Assembly (NCBI RefSeq): GCF_009469595.2
Contig: NZ_SSXV01000021.1
Span: forward strand, 24,111-88,110
Reading direction: 5' to 3'
DNA length: 64,000 bases
Origin: Thauera sp. 2A1
GTDB lineage: Bacteria > Pseudomonadota > Gammaproteobacteria > Burkholderiales > Rhodocyclaceae
Both the position numbers and the translations under genes were made by a program. Each line of letters starts with the position of its first letter. The stretch's first letter is position 1. The notes under the pieces were generated by a model, which was not told the DNA's origin, made no database searches, and was given only the letters and a program-made list of their open reading frames with translations. This document shows positions 7,744 to 17,162 of the stretch, piece by piece.

Positions 7744-8751
7744 TCAATGTGCCGCAGCGCTTGCGCCGCCGGCCGCCGACATGGCCAGCGCGAGCTCGAC
7801 GGCAGCATACAGGCTGCCGGGGTCGGCCCGCCCCGTCCCGGCAAGATCGAAGGCCGTACCGTGGTCCACCGAGGTGCGGATGATCGGCAGCCCGAGCGTC
7901 ACATTGACCCCGCCGCCGAAGCTGGCGTGCTTGAGCACCGGCAGGCCCTGGTCGTGGTACATCGCCAGCACCGCATCGCCGGTCGACAGCGTGTGCGGCA
8001 CGAAAAGCGTGTCGGCCGGCAGCGGCCCGACGAGCTGCATGCCCTCGGCACGCAAGCGCTCGAGCACCGGGGCAATGACCTCGATTTCCTCGCGCCCGAG
8101 GTGCCCACCCTCGCCCGCGTGCGGGTTGAGCCCGGCCACCAGGACGCGGGGCGCGGCGAGTTCGAAGCGGCGGACCAGATCGCCATGCAGGATGCGGAGC
8201 GTCTGTTCCACCGCCTCCTGCGTGATCGCCGCCGGGACCGCCGACAGCGGAAGGTGGGTCGTGACCAGCGCGACACGCAGGCCACCGCCGACCAGCATCA
8301 TCACCACGCGCGGCGTGAGGGTGTGGTCGGCGAGGTACTCGGTATGGCCGGAGAAGGGCACGCCCGCATCGCAGATCACGCCCTTGTGCACCGGCGCGGT
8401 GATCATGCCGGCAAATTCGCCGCTGGCACAGCCGGCCAGCGCACGGTCCAGCAGATCGAGCACGTAGCGTGCGTTGGCGGGGTCGGGCATGCCCAGCTTC
8501 GACGCCACGGCCAGCGGCAGGTGCAGGACTTCGAGACAGCCTGCCCTCGCGCTCCCCTCGCCTTCATAGCGCTGCACCTCGACCGGCCGGCCCGTCAGCG
8601 CAGCGCGCTCCCGGATCAGGTCGATGTCGCCCAGCACCACGAGCCGCGCAGGCCAGTCCTTCTCTGCGAGGCGCGCGCAGAGTTCCGGACCGACACCGGC
8701 GGGCTCGCCGCTGGTGACGGCCAGCACCGGCTGCATGGCATCGGCGCTCAC
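7744..8751 (-). CDS. pdxA: 4-hydroxythreonine-4-phosphate dehydrogenase PdxA
   Basis: NAD-dependent enzyme of DXP-dependent pyridoxal phosphate synthesis, oxidising 4-phosphohydroxy-L-threonine. 335 aa, near the usual length. Recognisable segments are VTSGEPAGVGPEL at the N-terminus, TAPVHKG and SGHTEYLAD with a metal-binding His, and GLNPHAGEGGHLGREE. The start overlaps the surA stop by 4 bp (ATGA), so translation is probably coupled. The same order lptD-surA-pdxA-rsmA is found in E. coli. Confidence 0.96.
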   Translation of the reverse strand: MSADAMQPVLAVTSGEPAGVGPELCARLAEKDWPARLVVLGDIDLIRERAALTGRPVEVQRYEGEGSARAGCLEVLHLPLAVASKLGMPDPANARYVLDLLDRALAGCASGEFAGMITAPVHKGVICDAGVPFSGHTEYLADHTLTPRVVMMLVGGGLRVALVTTHLPLSAVPAAITQEAVEQTLRILHGDLVRRFELAAPRVLVAGLNPHAGEGGHLGREEIEVIAPVLERLRAEGMQLVGPLPADTLFVPHTLSTGDAVLAMYHDQGLPVLKHASFGGGVNVTLGLPIIRTSVDHGTAFDLAGTGRADPGSLYAAVELALAMSAAGGASAAAH

Positions 8752-10064
8752 TCGCGGCCCAGGCGATTATCGACGTAGGTGCTGTCGCGCAACTGACGCA
8801 GCCAGTCCTCGTAAGCCTGCTCCGCCTTGCGTTCGCGCAGGGCGGCGCGCGCAAGGCCGCGCTTGCGCTCGTCGGTGACATCCTGCACGCGGCGCCCCAG
8901 CACCTGGATCAGGTGCCAGCCGAACGGCGAGCGCACCGGCTGGCTCACTTCGCCGGGCTTCAGGGCGTTCATCGCGCGCTCGAACTCCGGCACCGTATCG
9001 CCCGGATTGACCCAACCCAGATCGCCACCCTTCGCAGCCGAAAGGTCCGCCGAACTCGCCTTCGCCAGTTCGCCGAAATCCGCCCCGTTGACGATGCGCT
9101 CGCGCAAGCCGCGCAGCCTCGACTCGGCTTCGGCATCCGACAGCACTTCGGAAGTCTTGACCAGGATATGACGCGCGTGGGTCTGCTCCAGCGTCAGCGC
9201 CGCGGTGCCCTCGCCGCCACGCCGATCCATCAGCTTGACGATGTGGATGCCAGCGGCGCTGCGCATCGGCTGGGAGACCTCGCCCGGCTTGAGATTGCGC
9301 GCCACCTCGGCGAACAGCGCCGGCACACGGTCCAGGCGACGCCAGCCGAGGCTGCCGCCGTTGATGCCGTCGGGTGCATCGGAGGTCGCCGCAGCGACGC
9401 GCGAGAAATCCTCGCCGGCACGCAGACGCGCCATCACCGCTTCGGCCCGCGCGCGGAGCCGCTCGATCTGCTCGGGCGTGGGACGTTCGGGTGCGCCGAT
9501 CAGGATGTGGGACAGCAGGTACTCCTGATTGGAGAAGGCATCGGGGTTGCTGGCGAGGAAGTTGTCGACTTCCGCATCGGTGACGACCACCTTGTTGTCC
9601 ACCTCACGCTCGCGCAATCGGGTGAGCAGGATTTCGGTGCGAATCTGGTCGCGGAACTGGGTCCACGAGACGCCGTCCTTTTCCAGCGTCGCGCGCAACT
9701 GGTCGATGCCGATCCTGTTGTTCTCGGCGATGCGGGCGATCGCGCGTTCGAGCGTCGCGTCATCGACCCGCAACGACGTGTCACGCGCAAGCTGCAACTG
9801 CGCACGCTCGAGGATCAGGCGCTCGAGCACCTGGCGTTCGAGCACGTCGGCCGGCGGCAACTCGACGTTCTGACGCTTCAACTGGCGCGTCGCCTGGTCG
9901 ACACGCACGCGCAGCTCCTGCCGCGTGATCACTTCGTTATTGACCACGGCAGCGATGCGGTCCACATCCACTGCACGTGGCGCCGCGGCGAGCGGCATGG
10001 CGAGCATCGCGCAGGAAAAGCCGATGGCGAGGGCAGCGCAGCTACGTGAAAAGAGTCGGTTCAT
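8748..10064 (-). CDS. surA: Periplasmic chaperone / peptidyl-prolyl isomerase SurA
   Basis: 438 aa outer-membrane-protein chaperone. A Sec signal peptide covers about residues 1-28 (ends AMPLAAA). The N-terminal chaperone domain starts at RIAAVVNNEVITRQEL. Two parvulin domains follow, at about 175-275 (LLSHILIGAPE) and 290-385 (ARHILVKTSEVL), then a short C-terminal helix. It delivers beta-barrel proteins to BAM; LptD, encoded 45 bp upstream in the same operon, is a well-known client. Confidence 0.96.
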   Translation of the reverse strand: MNRLFSRSCAALAIGFSCAMLAMPLAAAPRAVDVDRIAAVVNNEVITRQELRVRVDQATRQLKRQNVELPPADVLERQVLERLILERAQLQLARDTSLRVDDATLERAIARIAENNRIGIDQLRATLEKDGVSWTQFRDQIRTEILLTRLREREVDNKVVVTDAEVDNFLASNPDAFSNQEYLLSHILIGAPERPTPEQIERLRARAEAVMARLRAGEDFSRVAAATSDAPDGINGGSLGWRRLDRVPALFAEVARNLKPGEVSQPMRSAAGIHIVKLMDRRGGEGTAALTLEQTHARHILVKTSEVLSDAEAESRLRGLRERIVNGADFGELAKASSADLSAAKGGDLGWVNPGDTVPEFERAMNALKPGEVSQPVRSPFGWHLIQVLGRRVQDVTDERKRGLARAALRERKAEQAYEDWLRQLRDSTYVDNRLGRE

Positions 10065-10109
10065 GTTCGATGGTTGGGTTTGCTGGGGCGAATCGCGCGG
10101 GATATCCGG

Positions 10110-12701
10110 TCAATAGCCGAAGACGCGGTTGGCCGTCGGATCGTTGATCTTGCCATAGCCCGGCACGCTGCGCTTGATCAGGGCCAGCGGACTCGAGCCG
10201 ATGCTGGTGAGGTCGTTGAATTCGAGCTGGAAGAAAAGAGCCTTGTTCGACTTGTCCGCGGTGAGCGCATAGCGGTGCACGGCCGCGCGGAACACCCAGC
10301 AGCCGCCATTGAATTCCAGCCCGCCGATGGCCTCGGTGACACGATCCTCCTTGAGCGAATGCGTGACCCGTCCGACCCCATACCAGTTGTTCCACAAGGG
10401 CCACTGCCCCGACACGTCCACATCGCGCAACCCGAGCGTGCCATCGGTGCTGCGCAGGTCGCGCGCATAACGGTAGCTGACGTTGAGCGCCTTGGCGAAC
10501 TCGGGCTGGTAGCGCAGCGCGGCATTGAAGCGCTCGATCTGGCTGTCGTTGGGGTTGTATTGCAGCAGGGAGTCGACGGAAGTCGTGCGCGTCAGGCGGC
10601 CATTGAGCCCACCGAGGATGTCGGCCCGACGGCTGGTACGCGCGACCTCGCCGGCGGTCACGCGCTGATCCTCGAAATAGTAGCGCTGGCCGACGAGGGC
10701 GCGGATGCGCTCCGCGCCGGTAGCCGGATCGATGAGTCGCGAGGTCACCGCGGCGGTGAGGTCGTTCGCATCGCCGATGCGGTCGCCGCCGGTATAGCGG
10801 TTCTCCGAGAAGATCTGCGCGAAGCCGAAATCGTAGCGGCTGGTGTCGAACAGCGGGATGTCGTCCTGCCGACGATAGGGAACGTTCAGGTAATAGAGTC
10901 GCGGTTCGAGCGTCTGCGTGAAGTCGCTGCCGAACAGCGTGGTATCGCGCTCGAAGAACAGGCCGCTGTCGATCGAGAAGATCGGCATCGTGCGCGTGAT
11001 CGAGTTGCGTTCGCCGGCCACATCCTGCGGCCGCTGCAAGTCGTAGGTCGTCTGATGGATCCCGACCTTGGGCGTAAGGAAATACGCCGCGCCACGAATC
11101 GGCAGCGAAACCTGAGGATAGGCCGTCACCCGCGTGCCATCGACCTGATTGTTCTCCGGTCCCTCGAAGCGCACGTACTCGCTGTTGAAGGCGAAAGTCA
11201 GCCCGGCCGGAAGGTCGGGACGGAAGGCGTCGAGCTTGAGCTGCGGCAGTCGCCGGTACGGTGAAGCGTTCCTGACCGCGGGGTCGGGGTTCAGGGTCTG
11301 GTAGGCCTGCATCAGCGCCGATGCCGTCCACCATCCGCCGCCGGTGTAGACGAGTTGCCCCTGGCGCAACAGGTTCACCCGCGAGGACATCACGATGCGC
11401 GAGGACAGATCCTGGAAGTACTGGTCGTCCGAAACGGCATTCACGTCCAGCGCGCCATACAGCGTGGGGGTCAGCCACTGCTGGTGCTGGAAGGAACCCA
11501 GCGCGCGCTCCTTGCCGAGCATGCTGTCCTGCGGAAGCCACTCGACGCGGCTCTCCCCGCGATAGGTGTCACCGAGGTAGCGGAATTCGCCGGCAAGCTG
11601 CATGCCGCGCTTGGACATCAAGTGCGGCGCGATGGTCGCGTCGTAATTCGGCGCGATGTTCCAGTAGTAGGGCACCGACAGGTCGACGCCCGTCTTGGTC
11701 GATACGCCGAAGGTGGGTGGCAGGAAGCCCGACTGCCGCTGAGCGACCAGCGGAAAATCGGCCCAGGGCATCCACAGGATGGGCGTGTCCATGAACACCA
11801 GCGACGCGCCGCGAGCGGTGCCGACCTCGCGGTCGTAGTCGAGTTCGAGGTCACGGGCCTTGATGTACCAGTCGGGATCGCTCGCCTGGCAGGTACTCCA
11901 GGTCGCGTTCGTGAGCCGGTAATGATTCTCGCCTTCCAGATTCATCAGATCGGCGTGGCCGCTGCCGGACACTGCGCGCGCCGGGCCGCCTGGTTCATCC
12001 GCCTCGCGTTCGCGCGTCATCGAATAGGAGGGGGAGTCGAACGCACCCACCTGTTCGCCAACGATGAGCTCGGCATGCGGACCGGTCACCAGCGCAGTGT
12101 CCCGCTTCAGTCTCACGTTTCCGTCGGCGATCGCCTGATCGCTCACCTCGCGGTAAGTCACTTTGTCCGCGGTCAGCAGGACGTCGTCGCGCTGCAGTTC
12201 GGCCTCACCTTCGGCGACCAGTTCGACGGTACGCGTGCCGCGCAGCCGCAGCGCGGTGATCGAGGTGGCGCCCGGCGCCAGTGCCTCGGACGGACTGGCA
12301 GGAGCGGGAGCGGCCACAATGCCCGACGTTCCCGACCCCGCTCGCGCCCCGGGCGCAGCTTCCTTCGCCACCGGCGCGGAGGGCGTTGACGACACGCGCT
12401 CACGCGCCGATCCATCCGCCGCCTTCGCAGGAGGCGTCTTGAGCGATCTTGCGTCGACACCCACCGCCGGCAAGCCGGCGCTGGCCGTCCCGGTTCCGGC
12501 TACTGCAGGCCCGGGGCTGGCGGCAGGCTGCGGTGCAGGCTGCGATGGTGTCGCCGATGCGCCGCCTCGCACCAGATCTGGCGATACCACGAGCGCAGGC
12601 ATGTCCGCTGCGCCGAAAGCGCCCGACATCCAGAACAACAACAGGGGGATGGCGCGCAGCCGGGTGTTCAAGACCTTCTCAGACACAGTGCTCCCCGACA
12701 T
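10110..12701 (-). CDS. lptD: LPS-assembly outer-membrane protein LptD
   Basis: 863 aa beta-barrel that with LptE inserts lipopolysaccharide into the outer leaflet. After the signal region (FWMSGAFGA) comes a stretch of about 100 residues rich in Ala, Pro and Ser, then the OstA jellyroll (ITALRLRGTRTVELVAEGEA) and the C-terminal barrel, ending NRVFGY with an aromatic terminus typical of outer-membrane proteins. An alternative GTG at 12686, preceded by GGGGAG, would shorten it by five residues. A minus-strand TACAAT at 12751-12756 could be its -10 box. First gene of the lptD-surA-pdxA-rsmA operon. Confidence 0.95.
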   Translation of the reverse strand: MSGSTVSEKVLNTRLRAIPLLLFWMSGAFGAADMPALVVSPDLVRGGASATPSQPAPQPAASPGPAVAGTGTASAGLPAVGVDARSLKTPPAKAADGSARERVSSTPSAPVAKEAAPGARAGSGTSGIVAAPAPASPSEALAPGATSITALRLRGTRTVELVAEGEAELQRDDVLLTADKVTYREVSDQAIADGNVRLKRDTALVTGPHAELIVGEQVGAFDSPSYSMTREREADEPGGPARAVSGSGHADLMNLEGENHYRLTNATWSTCQASDPDWYIKARDLELDYDREVGTARGASLVFMDTPILWMPWADFPLVAQRQSGFLPPTFGVSTKTGVDLSVPYYWNIAPNYDATIAPHLMSKRGMQLAGEFRYLGDTYRGESRVEWLPQDSMLGKERALGSFQHQQWLTPTLYGALDVNAVSDDQYFQDLSSRIVMSSRVNLLRQGQLVYTGGGWWTASALMQAYQTLNPDPAVRNASPYRRLPQLKLDAFRPDLPAGLTFAFNSEYVRFEGPENNQVDGTRVTAYPQVSLPIRGAAYFLTPKVGIHQTTYDLQRPQDVAGERNSITRTMPIFSIDSGLFFERDTTLFGSDFTQTLEPRLYYLNVPYRRQDDIPLFDTSRYDFGFAQIFSENRYTGGDRIGDANDLTAAVTSRLIDPATGAERIRALVGQRYYFEDQRVTAGEVARTSRRADILGGLNGRLTRTTSVDSLLQYNPNDSQIERFNAALRYQPEFAKALNVSYRYARDLRSTDGTLGLRDVDVSGQWPLWNNWYGVGRVTHSLKEDRVTEAIGGLEFNGGCWVFRAAVHRYALTADKSNKALFFQLEFNDLTSIGSSPLALIKRSVPGYGKINDPTANRVFGY

Positions 12702-12780
12702 TCACAGTGGCAGGCCGCCCACCGGAACGACCGTATTGATAAACTCGCGGATTGTACACGAACGCCCGCGGAGAACCCGT

Positions 12781-13821
12781 TTGCACCGCCTCGAACAACT
12801 GCACGCCTGGCTGGCTTCCGCCATGCCCGGCCGCAACTTCCAGCTCGCCCCCGCCTCGGCCGACGCGAGCTTCCGCCGTTACTTCCGCGTCGCTTTCGAT
12901 GACGGCACTCCGTCGCGCATCGTCATGGATGCCCCGCCCGCCCACGAGGACTGCCGCCCCTGGCTGCATGTCGCCGACTTGTTCCGCAAGGCCGGCGCCC
13001 ATGTCCCCGACGTACTGGCGCAGGATCTGGAGCAGGGCTTCCTGCTGCTGTCCGACCTCGGCTCGACCACTTACCTTTCGGCGTTGAAGGCAGAAGGGAC
13101 ACCGCCGCGCGACCCGCAGCGCGTCGCCCACCTGTATGCCGATGCGCTCGGCGCGCTCGCCTCCATCCAGCTCGCCAGCCGCCCGGGCGAGTTACCCGAG
13201 TACGATCGGGCGCTGCTGCTGCGCGAGATGATGCTGTTCCCGGAGTGGTACATCGCCCGCCACAAGGACGTGGAACTGAGCAGCACCGAGAGCGCGATGC
13301 TGCAGGCCTGCTTCGAGCGCATCCTCACGGCGAACCTCGCCGAGCCGCGCGTCTTCGTGCATCGCGACTTCCATTCGCGCAACCTGATGCTGATCGAGCC
13401 CGGCGAAAGCCGGGGCGCCAACCCGGGGGTGATCGACTTCCAGGACGCGGTGTACGGCCCGATCAGCTACGACCTGGTATCGCTGTTCAAGGACGCCTAC
13501 ATCCGCTGGGACGAGGAGTTCGTGCTCGACCTGCTGGTGCGCTACTGGGAGACGGCGCGCAAGCTGGGCCTGCCGGTGCGCGAGGATTTTGCAGACTTCC
13601 ACCGCGACTACGAGTGGATGGGCGTGCAGCGCCACATCAAGGTGCTGGGCATCTTCGCGCGCCTGTATCACCGCGACGGCAAGGACGGCTACCTGGCCGA
13701 CATGCCGCTGGTGATGGATTACCTGCGCCGCGCCTGCAAGCGCTACCGCGACCTCGGCCCGCTGCTGAAGCTGCTCGACCGCCTCGAACCCGAGGACGTC
13801 CAGGTCGGCTACACCTTCTGA
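12781..13821 (+). CDS. amgK: N-acetylmuramate/N-acetylglucosamine kinase AmgK
   Basis: Aminoglycoside-phosphotransferase-fold kinase that phosphorylates MurNAc at the anomeric position in the MurU peptidoglycan-recycling route. 346 aa from a TTG start with GGAGAA seven bases upstream; the frame is open further upstream but overlaps lptD antisense. ASFRRYFRV, the catalytic loop FVHRDFHSRNLML and the metal-binding VIDFQDAVYGP are visible. It lies directly before murU and diverges from lptD, the same neighbourhood as in Pseudomonas. Assignment as AmgK rather than a generic APH kinase rests on murU linkage. Confidence 0.9.
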   Translation: MHRLEQLHAWLASAMPGRNFQLAPASADASFRRYFRVAFDDGTPSRIVMDAPPAHEDCRPWLHVADLFRKAGAHVPDVLAQDLEQGFLLLSDLGSTTYLSALKAEGTPPRDPQRVAHLYADALGALASIQLASRPGELPEYDRALLLREMMLFPEWYIARHKDVELSSTESAMLQACFERILTANLAEPRVFVHRDFHSRNLMLIEPGESRGANPGVIDFQDAVYGPISYDLVSLFKDAYIRWDEEFVLDLLVRYWETARKLGLPVREDFADFHRDYEWMGVQRHIKVLGIFARLYHRDGKDGYLADMPLVMDYLRRACKRYRDLGPLLKLLDRLEPEDVQVGYTF

Positions 13822-13823
13822 CG

Positions 13824-14528
13824 ATGAAGGCGATGATCCTGGCCGCGGGCCGCGGCGAACGCATGCGCCCGCTCACCGACCACACGCCCAAGCCGCTGCT
13901 CGAAGCCGGCGGCAAGCCGCTCATCGTGTGGCACATCGAGCGCCTGCGCGAGGCCGGCTTCACCGAACTGGTGATCAATCACGCCCATCTCGGCCATCTG
14001 CTCGAGGCGGCGCTCGGCGACGGCCGCCGGCTCGGCGTGCACATCGCCTGGTCACCCGAGCGCGAGGCGCTGGAGACGGCTGGCGGCATCCGCCAGGCGC
14101 TGCCGCTGCTGGGCGATCACCCCTTTCTCGTGGTGAACGGCGACGTGTTCTGCGATGTGGATTTCGCCTCGGTGCGGCTGCAGCCGGGCGACTTCGCGCA
14201 GCTGCTGCTGGTGCCGAATCCGGCGCACCACACCGCGGGCGACTTCTTGCTGCGTGGCACGCGCATCGTCGCCGACGATGAGGGCGCCGCCGCGCAATGC
14301 CTGACCTTCTCCGGCATCGGCGTGTATGACCCTGCGCTTTTCGCCGACCTGGCACCGGGCAGCAGGGCGAAGCTCGCACCACTGCTGCGCACCGCGATCG
14401 CAGCCGGCCGCGTCGGCGGCGCCCGCCATGACGGCTGCTGGGTCGACGTCGGCACGCCGGCGCGGCTCGCCGAACTGGATCGCAGCCTGCGCATCGAATA
14501 CGGACAACACCCCACCTCCGGCGAGTGA
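13824..14528 (+). CDS. murU: N-acetylmuramate-1-phosphate uridylyltransferase MurU
   Basis: 234 aa nucleotidyltransferase converting MurNAc-1-P plus UTP to UDP-MurNAc, bypassing de novo UDP-MurNAc synthesis. The signature MKAMILAAGRGERMRPLT followed by PKPLLEAGGKPLI is the sugar-nucleotidyltransferase start; VVNGDVFCDVDF holds the metal-binding Asp residues. It starts 2 bp after amgK and its stop overlaps the pepP start. Such recycling can lower fosfomycin sensitivity, an inference from the Pseudomonas pathway. Confidence 0.92.
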   Translation: MKAMILAAGRGERMRPLTDHTPKPLLEAGGKPLIVWHIERLREAGFTELVINHAHLGHLLEAALGDGRRLGVHIAWSPEREALETAGGIRQALPLLGDHPFLVVNGDVFCDVDFASVRLQPGDFAQLLLVPNPAHHTAGDFLLRGTRIVADDEGAAAQCLTFSGIGVYDPALFADLAPGSRAKLAPLLRTAIAAGRVGGARHDGCWVDVGTPARLAELDRSLRIEYGQHPTSGE

Positions 14529-15886
14529 GTGACCAGACCATGAACGCCCCCAACGACCTTCCCCTCTTCGATGTCGCGCCCTTCCGCGCCCGTCGCGAGC
14601 GCCTGCTCGCGCGCATGGAAGCCGCCGGCGGCGGCGTCGCCATCCTGCCCACGGCGCCGGAGCGCGCGCGCAATCGCGACACCCACTATCCCTACCGCCA
14701 CGACAGTTACTTCTACTACCTGACCGGTTTCCGCGAGCCCGAGGCGGTCGTCGTGCTGGTGGCTGGCGCCGAGCGCAAGCAGATCCTGTTCTGCCGCCAG
14801 AAGGACGAGGAGCGCGAGATCTGGGACGGCTTCCGCCACGGCCCCGACGCCGCCTGCGACAAGTTCGGCTTCGACGAGGCCTGGACCATCGGTGACCTCG
14901 AGCGTCGCCTTCCCGACTTCCTCGCCAACCAGCCGGTGCTGTGGTGCGGCCTGGGCTACGACAACGACTGGGACGGGAAGGTGATGGCGGCGCTCAACAC
15001 GGTGCGCGCCAATTCGCGCACTGGCGTCACGCCGCCGCACTCGGTGCGCGACCTGCGCGCCGATCTCGACGAAATGCGCCTGATAAAGGACGCCAGCGAG
15101 ATCGCCACCATGCGACGTGCCGGCCAGATCTCGGCCGAGGCGCATTGCCGCGCGATGCGCACCGCGCGCCCCGGGCGTTTCGAATACGAGATCGAGGCCG
15201 AACTGCTGCACGCCTTCCGCGCCGCCGGCAGCCAGTACCCCGCCTACACCTCCATCGTCGCCAGCGGCGCCAACGCCTGCGTGCTGCACTATGTGGAGAA
15301 CGACCGTCGCATGGAAGACGGCGACCTGCTGCTGATCGACGCCGGCTGCGAGCTCGACGGCTATGCCTCGGACATCACCCGCAGCTTCCCGGTGAACGGA
15401 CGCTTCAGCGGGCCGCAGCGCGACATCTACCAACTGGTGCTCGACGCTCAACATGCAGCATGCGCCGAGATCCGCCCCGGCGCGCACTGGAACCAGCCGC
15501 ACGAAGCGGCGGTGAAGGTGCTGGCGCAGGGCATGATCGACCTCGGCCTGGTCAAGGGCCGCCTCGACGACGTGCTGGAGAAAGGCGACTACCGCCGCTT
15601 CTACATGCACCGCACCGGCCACTGGCTCGGCATGGACGTGCACGACGCCGGCGAGTACAAGCTCGGCGGCGACTGGCGCACGCTGGAGCCTGGCATGGTG
15701 CTGACGGTGGAGCCCGGCTGCTACATCCGCGCCGCCGCCGACGTGCCACAGGCCTTCTGGAACATCGGTGTGCGCATCGAGGACGACGCGCTGGTCACTG
15801 CCGACGGCTGCGATTACCTCACCAACGACGTGCCGCGCGAAGTGGCTGACATCGAAGCCCTGATGCGGGATGCGAACCGTGGTTGA
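14525..15886 (+). CDS. pepP: Xaa-Pro aminopeptidase PepP
   Basis: Removes N-terminal residues preceding proline; dimanganese pita-bread enzyme, about 453 aa. The N-terminal domain (YPYRHDSYFYYLTGF) is followed by the catalytic domain with ligands in LLIDAGCELDGYASDITRSF, HRTGHWLGMDVHD, TVEPGCYI and VRIEDD. The GTG at 14525 overlaps the murU stop; an in-frame ATG at 14540 is an equally good start. It overlaps ubiH, and the pepP-ubiH linkage is conserved in many proteobacteria. Confidence 0.95.
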   Translation: MSDQTMNAPNDLPLFDVAPFRARRERLLARMEAAGGGVAILPTAPERARNRDTHYPYRHDSYFYYLTGFREPEAVVVLVAGAERKQILFCRQKDEEREIWDGFRHGPDAACDKFGFDEAWTIGDLERRLPDFLANQPVLWCGLGYDNDWDGKVMAALNTVRANSRTGVTPPHSVRDLRADLDEMRLIKDASEIATMRRAGQISAEAHCRAMRTARPGRFEYEIEAELLHAFRAAGSQYPAYTSIVASGANACVLHYVENDRRMEDGDLLLIDAGCELDGYASDITRSFPVNGRFSGPQRDIYQLVLDAQHAACAEIRPGAHWNQPHEAAVKVLAQGMIDLGLVKGRLDDVLEKGDYRRFYMHRTGHWLGMDVHDAGEYKLGGDWRTLEPGMVLTVEPGCYIRAAADVPQAFWNIGVRIEDDALVTADGCDYLTNDVPREVADIEALMRDANRG

Positions 15887-17078
15887 CCTGCTCGTCGTCG
15901 GCGCCGGTCCCGTCGGCCTGGCGCTCGCCCTCGCGCTGAAGGACAGCGGGCTCAACATCGTGCTGGCCGACGCCCGGACGCGCGAGGCGGTCGCCGCCGA
16001 CCCGCGCGACCTCGCGCTCGCCCACGGCAGCCGCCTGACGCTGCAGCGCCTCGGCGTGTGGGACGCCTTCCCCAAGACTGCGATCGAGCATATCCACATC
16101 TCGCAGCAGGGCGGACTCGGCCGCACCCTGATCGACGCCGCCGATCACGACCTGCCCGCGCTGGGCTACGTCGCCGCAGCCGGCGCGCTGGCCGCTGCGT
16201 TGCGCAGCGCGGTCGACGCTGCCGGCATCCCGGTGCTGGACGAGACCGAAGTCACCCACCTCGCCCCAGGCGCCGACGATGTCGTCGCCAGCCTGGCCAG
16301 TGCTGGCACCATCGCCACCACGCTGCATGCGCGCCTCGCCGCCTGCGCCGAAGGTGGCCTGCGCACCGGCGACGCCAACATCGTCGAGCACGATTACCGC
16401 CAGCATGCGCTGATCGCCCATGTCGAGGCGGATGGCGGCCATCGCCACACCGCCTTCGAGCGCTTCACCGGCGAAGGCCCGGTCGCGCTGCTGCCGCGCG
16501 GCGACGGCTACGCGCTGGTGCACGTCGCGCGGCCGGACACCGCGGATACCCTGCTCGCCCTCGATGACGCGGCCTACCTGGCACGGCTCCAGACCCACCT
16601 CGGCGGCCGCGTGCGCCTCACCGGCGTCGGCCCGCGCCTGCGCTACCCCCTGGTGCTGCGCTACCGCCGTTCGGCGATCGGCGAGCGCACGGTGTGGCTC
16701 GGCAATGCCGCACAGACGCTGCATCCCGTCGCCGGACAAGGCTTCAACCTCGCGCTGCGGGATGTGTGGGCCCTGGCCGACATCCTGCGCCAAGCGAACA
16801 TGGCCGCACCGCGCGCAGACGCAGCGCCCGCAACGACGGCCCCGGCCGGGCGCCTCGACCCGGGCGCCCCCGCCCTGCTGCAGCGCTATGCGGCGAGCCG
16901 CGAGCTCGACCGCCTCGGCACGATCCGCTTCACCGACACCCTGGTACGCGTGTTCAGCAATGAGCTCGCGCCGCTGCGCCACGCCCGCGGCGCAGCGCTG
17001 TTCGCGCTCGATGCGGTATCGCCGCTGCGCAACTTCATCGCCCGGCGCATGATGTTCGGTGCCCGCGCCTGGCCCTGA
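15870..17078 (+). CDS. ubiH: FAD-dependent ubiquinone-biosynthesis hydroxylase (UbiH/UbiF family)
   Basis: 402 aa flavoprotein monooxygenase hydroxylating a ring position of the ubiquinone precursor. The Rossmann motif VVGAGPVGLALAL occurs at residues 9-21, and the FAD ribose-binding motif appears as GNAAQTLHPVAGQGFNLALRD (Asn where many members have Asp). The start lies inside the pepP 3' end, a 17-bp overlap. UbiH, UbiF and UbiI are hard to separate by eye; pepP linkage favours UbiH. A terminator follows. Confidence 0.85.
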   Translation: MRTVVDLLVVGAGPVGLALALALKDSGLNIVLADARTREAVAADPRDLALAHGSRLTLQRLGVWDAFPKTAIEHIHISQQGGLGRTLIDAADHDLPALGYVAAAGALAAALRSAVDAAGIPVLDETEVTHLAPGADDVVASLASAGTIATTLHARLAACAEGGLRTGDANIVEHDYRQHALIAHVEADGGHRHTAFERFTGEGPVALLPRGDGYALVHVARPDTADTLLALDDAAYLARLQTHLGGRVRLTGVGPRLRYPLVLRYRRSAIGERTVWLGNAAQTLHPVAGQGFNLALRDVWALADILRQANMAAPRADAAPATTAPAGRLDPGAPALLQRYAASRELDRLGTIRFTDTLVRVFSNELAPLRHARGAALFALDAVSPLRNFIARRMMFGARAWP

Positions 17079-17103
17079 ACACCCTGCCCCTCACCAGAAG
17101 CGA

Positions 17104-17139
17104 AAGGCCCGCGCCACCGGAGTGGACGCGGGCCTTTTT
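17104..17139. terminator. Bidirectional terminator between ubiH and metQ
   Basis: A 10-bp stem (AAGGCCCGCG / CGCGGGCCTT) contains a further small CCAC/GTGG stem in its loop and ends in a run of T. It separates the convergent ubiH and metQ genes. Confidence 0.85.
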
Positions 17140-17162
17140 CATGGCCGGGGCTTGCCTGGCGA

